64,000 nucleotides of DNA, from the NCBI RefSeq assembly GCF_049200465.1, contig NZ_CP120836.1:2232001-2296000 (forward strand), in the 5' to 3' direction. Below the pieces are notes generated by a model. That model was not told the origin of the DNA. It ran no database searches and saw only the letters and a list, made by a program, of their open reading frames with translations. Source of the DNA: Leptothermofonsia sp049200465. GTDB taxonomy: Bacteria > Cyanobacteriota > Cyanobacteriia > Leptolyngbyales > Leptolyngbyaceae. The position numbers and the translations under genes were made by a program. Below, piece after piece: positions 8,401 to 15,674 of this stretch; position 1 is the stretch's first letter; every line of letters begins with the position of its first letter.

Positions 8401-8493
8401 TAAGGCTAATTTCGGGGTTGGAGGAGGTTACACCCCTTACCTAGGGACGCAAGCCCCTACTCCCCCCTTTGCAATTAATTATGACTACCTACT

Positions 8494-8596
8494 TATAGCG
8501 GTAGTGCTTATGGTTAGGACGGGGTGCAGGGGTGGAACCCCTGCGTGGGGGCAAAGCCCCACCCCCCCTTGTTCGCAAATTATTTGTGAACGCTAT
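8494..8596. repeat. Family C dual-hairpin element (copy 2)
   Basis: Begins TATAGCGGTAGTGCTTATGG directly at the end of family A copy 2 and ends TTTGTGAACGCTAT. The core has GCAGGGGTGGAACCCCTGC and GGGGGCAAAGCCCC. Confidence 0.75.
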
Positions 8597-8664
8597 GTAA
8601 CTTTGTTACTTTTTTCTTCCTGGCGTTAGAGGTGGCAACTATCTGAAGCGAATATCGTCACAAA

Positions 8665-8778
8665 TAAGTAGCTAGGCGCAATTGAATTAAGGATAATTTC
8701 GGGGGTGGAGGGGATGAAACCCTTTGCCTGGGGGGTGCGCCCCCATTCTCCCTTGACAATTAATGATGGCTACCTACT
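8665..8778. repeat. Family A dual-hairpin element (copy 3)
   Basis: TAAGTAGCTAGGCGCAATTG at one end and ATGATGGCTACCTACT at the other, with the GGGGGTGCGCCCCC hairpin in the core. Confidence 0.8.
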
Positions 8779-8807
8779 GATAGACTAAGTTCTTCTCTGG
8801 GTTAATT

Positions 8808-9350
8808 ATGGGTTTCCTTCGTCGATCGCACCTTTCCCTGTTAGGTTTCGTTTCCGCCGCTGGTGTTCTCCTCCAGAGCACAGGTACGCTGGCAGCGGAA
8901 CGGATTGTTTTGAAATATGGAATTTTGAGACAGTCGGTTTCCGTCAATGATTTGACGAACTTTGCAGAAACGGGCGATCGCTCTGCGTTAGAAGGCTACG
9001 GTATTTCAGAAGGAGAATCTCAGCGGGTTCGCACAGCCTTAACGCAAAAAGTGAAGATGAACCCTCGTTGGTTAGATCAAGGGCTAAACACCCCCCTGGG
9101 AGAGGCCCTGCTGGATGAAATCGGACAAACCATTCAGGCACCAGCCGACGAAGCCAGTCGGCAAGCACTACGATCAGCTCTGGTGCTATCAGCCAGCGAT
9201 GATGGCAAAATATCCCTGCTCGAAGTTATTCAGAAATACCCCACCCGCGAAGTGTATGTGGATGGGAAACGCCTTGCCAGTGCTTATAATCAGATCGCTA
9301 AATTTGAAGGGCAGATCCGCAAGGTGCTGGGCGTTATTGATTGGTTCTAA
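8808..9350 (+). CDS. DUF1400 domain secreted protein
   Basis: 180 residues with a signal peptide (about 1-29, ending TLAA) and a DUF1400 region beginning ERIVLKYGILRQSVSVNDLTNFA. That region is clearly homologous to the partial protein at 1-419. It ends at residue 180, so it is a stand-alone DUF1400 protein without the alpha/beta hydrolase domain that often follows. It is probably periplasmic with unknown function. The ATG start directly precedes a basic n-region (RRS). The gene is bounded upstream by family A copy 3 and downstream by a convergent small gene three bases away. Confidence 0.82.
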   Translation: MGFLRRSHLSLLGFVSAAGVLLQSTGTLAAERIVLKYGILRQSVSVNDLTNFAETGDRSALEGYGISEGESQRVRTALTQKVKMNPRWLDQGLNTPLGEALLDEIGQTIQAPADEASRQALRSALVLSASDDGKISLLEVIQKYPTREVYVDGKRLASAYNQIAKFEGQIRKVLGVIDWF

Positions 9351-9352
9351 GT

Positions 9353-9601
9353 CTAATACGCCAGTGTTTCCAGCGTTTCACGTAAGTAACTGCGGACGAG
9401 GGTATCCAGATTCAATCCGCTGGCTCTTCCGTCTGAACTACGCTCCAATTGCCAACGCTTAAAGCCAGAGCTGGCTGCGATCGCCTGTTTCAGGCTGTGC
9501 CAGATGTCAGAATCCTCAGGAAGATGATTGAGAAGGTCTTTAGACAGTCCTCCCAAGCCGGAAATATTCTCGAACGAAGGGGATGATTGAGAATCAGACA
9601 T
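9353..9601 (-). CDS. Conserved small cyanobacterial protein of unknown function
   Basis: An 82-residue, acidic, soluble protein. It has no membrane segment or Cys cluster. The C-terminus SYLRETLETLAY and the central HLPEDSDIWHSLKQAIAASSGFKRW look like a conserved cyanobacterial family, judged from memory rather than a search. It is convergent with the DUF1400 gene (stops three bases apart) and divergent from moeA. No function can be assigned. Confidence 0.65.
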   Translation of the reverse strand: MSDSQSSPSFENISGLGGLSKDLLNHLPEDSDIWHSLKQAIAASSGFKRWQLERSSDGRASGLNLDTLVRSYLRETLETLAY

Positions 9602-9777
9602 AGGACACCTGTGGGGGGAGTTACTCTAGAACCTGGCGATCCCGACTCAAAAAAAGAGGAACAGAACAATCCAAGAACAGCATAGCGTAACCACCTAAGG
9701 GGAGTGTACTCCATGTGACAATTCTATTGCGAACTGTTAAATTTGGGCATAAATCCGGTGTGTTACCTATCCCTTCC

Positions 9778-11112
9778 ATGCTGAGCGTTGCCCAGGCTGA
9801 GAACATTATCCTGAATCAGGTTCATCCCTTCAACCCGGTTCACGATAGCGAAATTCTAGATTTATTAGATGCCATTGGTCGAATTCTGGCAAAGCCAGTG
9901 ACCAGTGGGCTTGACTTTCCTCATTGGGATAATTCTGCTATGGATGGTTACGCCGTCCGGTTTGAGGATGTGCAGTTTTGTTCCCCAGAGCAGCCCGTCA
10001 CGTTAGAAATTGTGGAGGAAATTCCGGCTGGTTACCAGCCTCAGCGCCGGTTGCAAGCGGGGGAAGCCGCTCGAATTCTGACCGGCTCAGTGATGCCAGC
10101 AGGAGCAGACACAGTTGTTATCCAGGAGGAAACCCAGCGCGAAGGTAGCACTGTGACTATCTTAGCAGCTCCAAAACCGGGAGCCTTTGTCAGGCAACGA
10201 GGATCGTTTTACCAGTCTGGGGCACCGCTCCTACCCGTAGGACTCAGGCTTCAAGCTCCAGAGATTGCCGTGCTGGCCGCTGCCCAATGTGCGCAGGTCA
10301 GAGTCTATCGACAACCCAGGGTAGCCATTCTATCCACAGGGAACGAACTGGTTAGGATTGATCAACCCCTCCAACCTGGTCAAATTGTGGACTCTAATCA
10401 GTATGCGCTGGCAGCCCTGGTTGCCCAAACAGGGGCAATTCCTATCAGGATGGGGGTTGTACCCGATGAACCAGAGGCGTTGAAACAGGCAATGGCAAAG
10501 GCGATCGCCACTGCTGATATTGTCCTCTCCTCTGGGGGTGTTTCCGTTGGGGATTACGACTACGTTGAAACAATTCTGGAATCTTTGGGAGGGGATATTC
10601 ATATTCGGGCGATCGCGGTTAAGCCAGGGAAGCCGTTGACTGTAGCGACGTTTGGGCACCAGGAGCCAGGAGTGAGAAGTCAGGAGTCAGGCGCAAGAGA
10701 TGGGGAGGCGCGGGGTCAAGGAGCGCCAGCGACGATTCAAGCTCCAATCTTAAATTCCCGGTCTAAAATTTACTTTGGTCTTCCTGGTAATCCTGTCTCA
10801 GCCCTCGTTACCTTCTGGCGATTTGTGCAGCCTGCCTTGCGTAAACTTTCTGGACTTCCCCAATCTGACTGGGGCCCGACTTTTTTAGCGGCGAAGAGTC
10901 GAACAGAGTTACGTTCGGATGGGAAGCGGGAATCCTACCTCTGGGGTCGATTCTATTTGACCAACGGACAGTATGAGTTTGACCTCGCCAGTGGCAGCCA
11001 CAGTTCGGGTAATCTGATTAACCTGGCAGGCACTAACGGACTCGCGGTTCTACCCGTTGGACAAACGCAGATTGCAGCAGGGGAAACGGTTCAAGTGATG
11101 GTAATTAGGTGA
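9778..11112 (+). CDS. moeA: Molybdopterin molybdotransferase MoeA
   Basis: 444 residues from the ATG at 9778. An in-frame GTG at 9715 adds 21 non-conserved residues. MoeA inserts molybdate into adenylylated molybdopterin, a cofactor needed for nitrate reductase. The motifs are clear: HWDNSAMDGYAV (about 54-65), RILTGSVMPAGADTVVIQEE, RVAILSTGNELV, SSGGVSVGDYDYV and KIYFGLPGNPVSALVTFWRF. Between VATFG and KIYFGLPGNPVS there is an insert of about 35 residues encoded by the simple repeat AGTCAGGAGTC (10658-10755), discussed as a finding. A nitrate-reductase-associated protein lies far away at 42743. Confidence 0.94.
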   Translation: MLSVAQAENIILNQVHPFNPVHDSEILDLLDAIGRILAKPVTSGLDFPHWDNSAMDGYAVRFEDVQFCSPEQPVTLEIVEEIPAGYQPQRRLQAGEAARILTGSVMPAGADTVVIQEETQREGSTVTILAAPKPGAFVRQRGSFYQSGAPLLPVGLRLQAPEIAVLAAAQCAQVRVYRQPRVAILSTGNELVRIDQPLQPGQIVDSNQYALAALVAQTGAIPIRMGVVPDEPEALKQAMAKAIATADIVLSSGGVSVGDYDYVETILESLGGDIHIRAIAVKPGKPLTVATFGHQEPGVRSQESGARDGEARGQGAPATIQAPILNSRSKIYFGLPGNPVSALVTFWRFVQPALRKLSGLPQSDWGPTFLAAKSRTELRSDGKRESYLWGRFYLTNGQYEFDLASGSHSSGNLINLAGTNGLAVLPVGQTQIAAGETVQVMVIR

Positions 11113-11222
11113 GAGGTGAGGAAGTAGTGGTTAATGGTTACCTTCCCCCTGCTGGCTCCTGACTTCTGGCTCCTGACTTCTTTCTTCTTCTTAACTTCTA
11201 AAAGGCGCTGAGGTGCAAAGCC

Positions 11223-13085
11223 ATGATTCACTCGTTTTCTGTTATCGTTCCAGTTCTGAATAAGGAAAACGAGATCATTCGCACGCTGGAAAGTGTGGAA
11301 GCCAGTATTGATTACTTTAATCAGCACTTTACGGCCTATCCGGTTGAGGCAGAAGTGGTGGTTGTAAATGAGGGATCGAGCGATCGCACCCCTGAACTGA
11401 TTGCCAATTTCATTCAAGATAAACCCCACTACAAACTGATCCACCATGCCAAACGGGTGAGTGCAGGTGCGGCTAGAAATACCGGGGCCAAAATCTCCAA
11501 AGGTGAAATTCTATTCTTTTGTGATGGAGATGATTTGTATTTCAAAGAACACATCTATTTGTGCTTTCAAGTTCTCAACCATGATCCACTGAAAAATCCG
11601 AATGCATCCTTTGTTTTAGAAACTGATCAGGGTCCGAAGACAATTCATTTGCCCAATCAGTCAGTCGGGGTTGTGCGCACGGGGGTGCATATGAAAGATC
11701 TGGTTCACCCCTATTGGAAAGCGGCGATCGAAAACACCCTGCCGCAGAATTTGTGTATTCGAAGAGACTGCCATGACTTTATTGAAGGCTATCCCGAAGC
11801 CAGAATTCCTTATAACCAGATCACGTGTGAAGATATTAGTTATGACCTCTGGATTGCCAGGTTTTTTAAAGTTGTGAAGATTGAAATAGAGACGGTTGAG
11901 TATATTCGCTACCCCGGCAATATGTTCGATAAACAACTCAAGAAATTTCAAACTCCACCAGAACAATATCAAGATGATACTCCACCAGAAACGAAAGAAC
12001 TTCATGCAATTCGTCAACAGATTGAGCAGGAAAGGATTGTTTATTTATTTGAAAAGTTCAGAAGAATTGAAAAATCACCAGAGTTTCTTGCTGTTCTAAA
12101 CTGGCAGCAACTGGGAATGGAATACCTATCCAAAAAACATTATCCAGAGGCCATTCTCTTATTTGAACAGGGCATTACTCTGGAGCCAACGAATCAGAAT
12201 GCTCGAAATCTTCTGGCAGCCGCCTGGAACAATCAGGGTTCCTTTTTCCGGGGCGAAGGCAAGCTGGAGCAGGCGATTGAGTGCTTTCAACAGGCGATCG
12301 CGATCCAGCCCTCGTTCTCCCCTTCAGATCTGGCTAAAGTTCATTTCAACCTGGCAACCAGTTTTAGAGATCAGAAGAACTTTTCTCAGGCGCTTGTTTG
12401 GTTGAAAAAAGCATTAGAGCTTGAACCGAATTTGCCAGAGGGAATTGCTGAACTGCCAAAACTTAAATATCAGGCTCAGGTAATTGAACAGGGCTATCAG
12501 TTTTCGCAGGACTGGTTTAGCATCAATCTGCCTGTTTGGGAACATTATTTGACTCGATTTATCGATATCCCTGAATTACGAGTTCTGGAAATTGGGAGTT
12601 GGGAGGGCCGTTCAACCTGCTGGTTGATTGAAAATATTTTGACCCATCCCTCTGCTCGAATAACCTGTGTCGATCCCTTCGAAGGCAGTGTAGAACATAA
12701 GGTTATGTGTGAGGAATCTGTTGTGCAAACGATTGAGCAACGATTTGATTTCAATATCGCCAGAACCGGACATCCCGAAAAGGTGAGAAAGGTGGTGGGA
12801 GTGTCTCAAATGGTATTGCGATCGCTCATTCCCGATTCCTATCACCTGGCCTATATTGATGGCTCACACATTGCCAGTGATGTATTAGAAGATGCCATTC
12901 TAACCTGGCGACTGGTCAAGGTAGGGGGCATGATTATTTTTGATGATTATGGTTTCCTGTTTCCTCAAGGAATTGAGGAAGATCCACCCAAAGTTGCAAT
13001 TGATGCCTTTATCAATATCTTCAAGAAGAAGGTGAAACTCATTCATCAGGGGTACCAGGTTCTGTTAGAAAAAATTGCCGAATAA
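11223..13085 (+). CDS. Three-domain protein: GT2 glycosyltransferase, TPR repeats, SAM methyltransferase
   Basis: 620 residues. N-terminus: GT-A fold of family 2 (SVIVPVLNKENEIIRTLES, VVNEGSSDRTPEL, FFCDGDDLYF as the DxD-like motif near 100). Middle (about 290-420): TPR helices, e.g. YPEAILLFEQGITLEPTNQNA and KLEQAIECFQQAIAIQPS. C-terminus (about 450-620): class I methyltransferase with VLEIGSWEGRST, TCVDPFEG, LAYIDGSHIASDVLEDA and GGMIIFDDY. It could glycosylate and methylate a surface glycan or glycoprotein, but the acceptor is unknown. The gene is alone, 110 bases downstream of moeA across a simple repeat. The length is consistent with one intact polypeptide. Confidence 0.85.
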   Translation: MIHSFSVIVPVLNKENEIIRTLESVEASIDYFNQHFTAYPVEAEVVVVNEGSSDRTPELIANFIQDKPHYKLIHHAKRVSAGAARNTGAKISKGEILFFCDGDDLYFKEHIYLCFQVLNHDPLKNPNASFVLETDQGPKTIHLPNQSVGVVRTGVHMKDLVHPYWKAAIENTLPQNLCIRRDCHDFIEGYPEARIPYNQITCEDISYDLWIARFFKVVKIEIETVEYIRYPGNMFDKQLKKFQTPPEQYQDDTPPETKELHAIRQQIEQERIVYLFEKFRRIEKSPEFLAVLNWQQLGMEYLSKKHYPEAILLFEQGITLEPTNQNARNLLAAAWNNQGSFFRGEGKLEQAIECFQQAIAIQPSFSPSDLAKVHFNLATSFRDQKNFSQALVWLKKALELEPNLPEGIAELPKLKYQAQVIEQGYQFSQDWFSINLPVWEHYLTRFIDIPELRVLEIGSWEGRSTCWLIENILTHPSARITCVDPFEGSVEHKVMCEESVVQTIEQRFDFNIARTGHPEKVRKVVGVSQMVLRSLIPDSYHLAYIDGSHIASDVLEDAILTWRLVKVGGMIIFDDYGFLFPQGIEEDPPKVAIDAFINIFKKKVKLIHQGYQVLLEKIAE

Positions 13086-13210
13086 TTTTGGCGTTCTCCT
13101 GTACCTTCCACTTTCCTGATCCAGCAGGATATCGATAGCAATCTGATGATCAGGCTCAGGAACCGCAAGCGGTATTCTCTGACAGCGTTTGTGCTTTCGT
13201 CCCGTAGTTA

Positions 13211-13325
13211 TATAGCTCTACGCAGGTGCGTCAGGACATTGGAATTAAAAAGGGAGTGGGGGCGAAGCCCCCAGCCAGGGGTTCCACCCCTGCACCCCAT
13301 CCTAACCATAATGACTACTGCTATA
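13211..13325. repeat. Family C dual-hairpin element (copy 3)
   Basis: TATAGCTCTACGCAGGTGCG to ATAATGACTACTGCTATA. The core has GGGGGCGAAGCCCCC and CAGGGGTTCCACCCCTG. It occupies most of the otherwise empty 319-base gap 13086-13404. Confidence 0.8.
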
Positions 13326-13404
13326 CTACTGCTACACAACGCGTAATGCTGGCGGTTAGCGTCGCTTATCATTCCCTGCTAGAGCCCCCCTCTTCCAAAT
13401 ACCC

Positions 13405-14307
13405 CTACTTCCGATAACCTGGGACGGAACATTGAATTCGGGTAAGGATTGAACTTGGATGGCTTCCATCCGGTCCCCCATTTATCGCATGAACAGGCAC
13501 CACCTCCAGCCGACCTTGCATCATTTTCAATAGCGTTTGAACTGCCAGTAAGTTCAGCCCTGTTGGAGGAAGGGCACCATCGCCTGTGACTTCCGTCTGC
13601 AGCAGATTAATGGGTTCGCTGCGGCTAGCCAAAGAACATTGGTCATCGATCCAAATCTGGACGGTGCTAGAGTCAGTAGAAAGGTTCGCAGAAATGGTGA
13701 TGCCATCTTCTGGTAATTTCTGGATAGCTGTATCAACCAGGTAAATCAGAATTTGCCGAAATCGGGGGAGATCGACCTGCACATAAACTTCTGGGTCGGG
13801 AGGGAGAATTTGTAGTCTAATGTTGCGGTCTTTAGCCAGAAGGTAGGTGAGGTCGTAAACCTCCTGAAAAATCTCCGCTAAGGGAACGGTCTGGATCTCC
13901 AGTTGAACTGTTCCATACTCTACCCTGGCAACATCTAAAATTCTGTCAAGCACCTCAACCATCTTGCGGGCAGAGACATTGGCCTGAGTGATAAATTCCC
14001 TTTCCTCCTCTGGGCTATCGCACAAATCGGACAAAATCAGTTGATGCATCCCAATCAGCCCATTGAGAGGCGATCGCAGTTCGTGGGAAATCCGGGCCAG
14101 ATACCCTCCCTTAAACTGGCTCATTTCACTTGCCATTTGGTAAGCCAACTCCAGTTGTGACGGGTGATGAGCGGGTTGAATAGGATTGTTGCCAGAGGGA
14201 GAGGATGTGTTGGATTGCTTTTTCTTAGAGGGCTGCCATCGGAACCAGCCCGCAGCCAGCCCCAGCCCAAAACCCACTCCCATCCATACCAAATTTATCC
14301 AGTTCAT
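13405..14307 (-). CDS. Membrane-anchored histidine-kinase-like protein with degenerate ATPase domain
   Basis: 300 residues from the ATG at 14305-14307. The longer frame to 14643 runs through a repeat and is not convincing. One N-terminal transmembrane helix (about 5-22) is followed by a Ser/Pro linker. An intact HisKA dimerisation domain follows with H-box ISHELRSPLNGLIG. The ATP-binding region is divergent: the N-box position reads QILIYLVDTAIQKLPEDG, without the usual NAxKF, no DxGxG G1 box is seen (IWIDDQCSLASRS instead), and the G2-like loop is PTGLNLLAVQTLL. It may be a signalling scaffold or phosphotransfer/phosphatase partner rather than an active kinase (inference). Confidence 0.75.
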   Translation of the reverse strand: MNWINLVWMGVGFGLGLAAGWFRWQPSKKKQSNTSSPSGNNPIQPAHHPSQLELAYQMASEMSQFKGGYLARISHELRSPLNGLIGMHQLILSDLCDSPEEEREFITQANVSARKMVEVLDRILDVARVEYGTVQLEIQTVPLAEIFQEVYDLTYLLAKDRNIRLQILPPDPEVYVQVDLPRFRQILIYLVDTAIQKLPEDGITISANLSTDSSTVQIWIDDQCSLASRSEPINLLQTEVTGDGALPPTGLNLLAVQTLLKMMQGRLEVVPVHAINGGPDGSHPSSILTRIQCSVPGYRK

Positions 14308-14405
14308 CACCCAGTTCCCAAATTTACGGAATCGTGATTGATTATGTTGAGCAGATATTTTTAATGGATGCGAGGCACCTTTAAGAAATACTCCCTTTGA
14401 AGATT

Positions 14406-14545
14406 TATAGCAGGAGATACCCAGCTTAGAACAATGATGTAAAGGCGCAAATTTCAGGACATTGGCTTTAAGGGGGGTGTGGGGGCTGCGCCTCCAGCCA
14501 GGAGTTCCCCCCCTTGCACCCTGTCCTAAGCCTGGTGGCGCTATA
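14406..14545. repeat. Family C dual-hairpin element (copy 4), extended
   Basis: TATAGCAGGAGATACCC to CTGGTGGCGCTATA, about 140 bp. The core starting CAGGACATTGG is normal, but about 45 bases of other sequence precede it. Just beyond it, TTTTTGATCAAAAA words are repeated (14566-14592). Confidence 0.7.
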
Positions 14546-14585
14546 TTGCTAATCAGAACATCCTGTTTGATCAAAAACTTTTTGA

Positions 14586-15209
14586 TCAAAAACTTACAGT
14601 GACAGCCCCCTGTCTTAGAACTTCCCAACCAGTTGGAGTCCACCGGATCACTGTAGAGGGAATTCCCGAAGCTACCAGTTCTTCTTCCCTGCGTGGTGTA
14701 GATTTGGCCAGTCGTTGAAGCTCTGAAGGTAGCAGAGTGAGTACCTGGGGAAACTGTTGCTCAATTTCAGCCAGGGTGAGCAGGGGTGGCTGCCCAGAAA
14801 GATTAGCGCTAGTAGTGGCTAAGGGGCCTGTACGGGCGAGGATGGCGCGGGCGATCGCATGGTCGGGTACTCTGACGCCAATAGTAGTAGGATCTTTAGG
14901 ATTCATTGCGGCAGGGATGCGATCGCTGGCAGGCAGAACCAGTGTCAGTGCTCCGGGCCAGTATCGCTCGGCGATCGCTTCCCATTCCTGCCTTTCCTGG
15001 GGGTTACCTGCGACAAATGGCCACAGATCGGCGATCGCGCCTGCCATCAAAATCAACGGCTTATCCAGGCTGCGCTGCTTTGCTTCAAAAATTAGCTCTG
15101 CCCGATCAGGACGAGTTGCCAGAGCAGGAACCGTATCCGTTGGAAAGCTAATTAGGGATTCACCAGCAACAGCTTTTGTGACTAAATCATCGAAAGACAC
15201 TTGAGGCAT
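14586..15209 (-). CDS. L-threonylcarbamoyladenylate synthase (Sua5/YrdC/YwlC family)
   Basis: 207 residues of the YrdC fold. Motifs are SFPTDTVPALATRPD, KQRSLDKPLILM, YWPGALTLVLPAS, TIGVRVPDHAIARAI and GPLATTSANLSGQPP. The enzyme makes threonylcarbamoyl-AMP from threonine, bicarbonate and ATP for the tRNA modification t6A at position 37. It lacks the extra C-terminal Sua5 domain, so it is the TsaC/YrdC-length type. The gene stands alone and its stop lies close to the repeat at 14406-14592. Confidence 0.9.
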   Translation of the reverse strand: MPQVSFDDLVTKAVAGESLISFPTDTVPALATRPDRAELIFEAKQRSLDKPLILMAGAIADLWPFVAGNPQERQEWEAIAERYWPGALTLVLPASDRIPAAMNPKDPTTIGVRVPDHAIARAILARTGPLATTSANLSGQPPLLTLAEIEQQFPQVLTLLPSELQRLAKSTPRREEELVASGIPSTVIRWTPTGWEVLRQGAVTVSF

Positions 15210-15674
15210 TTATTGTGCAGAGGGGAACAATAGAAATACAGCCATTCTCACTCACAGAGAGTGATCTCTGATTTAGGAATTCAGGAGCCAGCAATCCTTT
15301 TTTCATTCCCCCCAATTAACAGCCCGTGAATTAGAGTCACCAGGTGTGTGAGGTAAGCTGAGGTCGCCAGTGCGAAGACGCCGATCAGAGGATGGACAAC
15401 AAGTAATGGTGAATACCTGGGTATGGACAGTGGGCATCAGCCTTAATTCACTGCCAATCGTAGCTGGCGAGAATTTGTATTGGTTCATCAGGGAGCATGA
15501 CAGCCTTCATTTTATTGCCAGATGGCAGCCTTTTTATTCAAGATAATGGTTGCTTCCTTGTCTCGTGGCTAATTGCTCGGTGCGAAACTTGATTGAAATT
15601 CTAATTAGGTGGACATTTCCCAGGAAATGGAATGAGTTCGGAATTCTTCGAAAGCCTGCGTAAATACTGCCGGG
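15210..15674. other. Intergenic region, no gene recognised
   Basis: This 465-base gap lies between the divergent YrdC and hybrid kinase genes and must hold both promoters. Short ORFs of under 62 codons exist on both strands, but none resembles a known protein and no repeat element of families A-E is present. Confidence 0.5.

Larger units (their letters stand above)
8163..8495. repeat. Family A element (copy 2), interrupted by two other elements
   Basis: The family A ends can be read on either side of two insertions: GTAGCTA (8163-8169) then GGCGCAATTAAATTAA (8262-8277), then GGCTAATTTCGGGG (8404 onward) to ATTATGACTACCTACTTA (8495). A family D element sits in the first break and element E in the second. 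The 732-base gap 8076-8807 consists almost entirely of elements A, C, D and E and holds no gene. Confidence 0.8.

Noticed and set aside
14308..14643. Longer frame of the histidine-kinase-like protein
   Set aside because: The extra 112 codons read through a family C repeat and the start of the YrdC gene.
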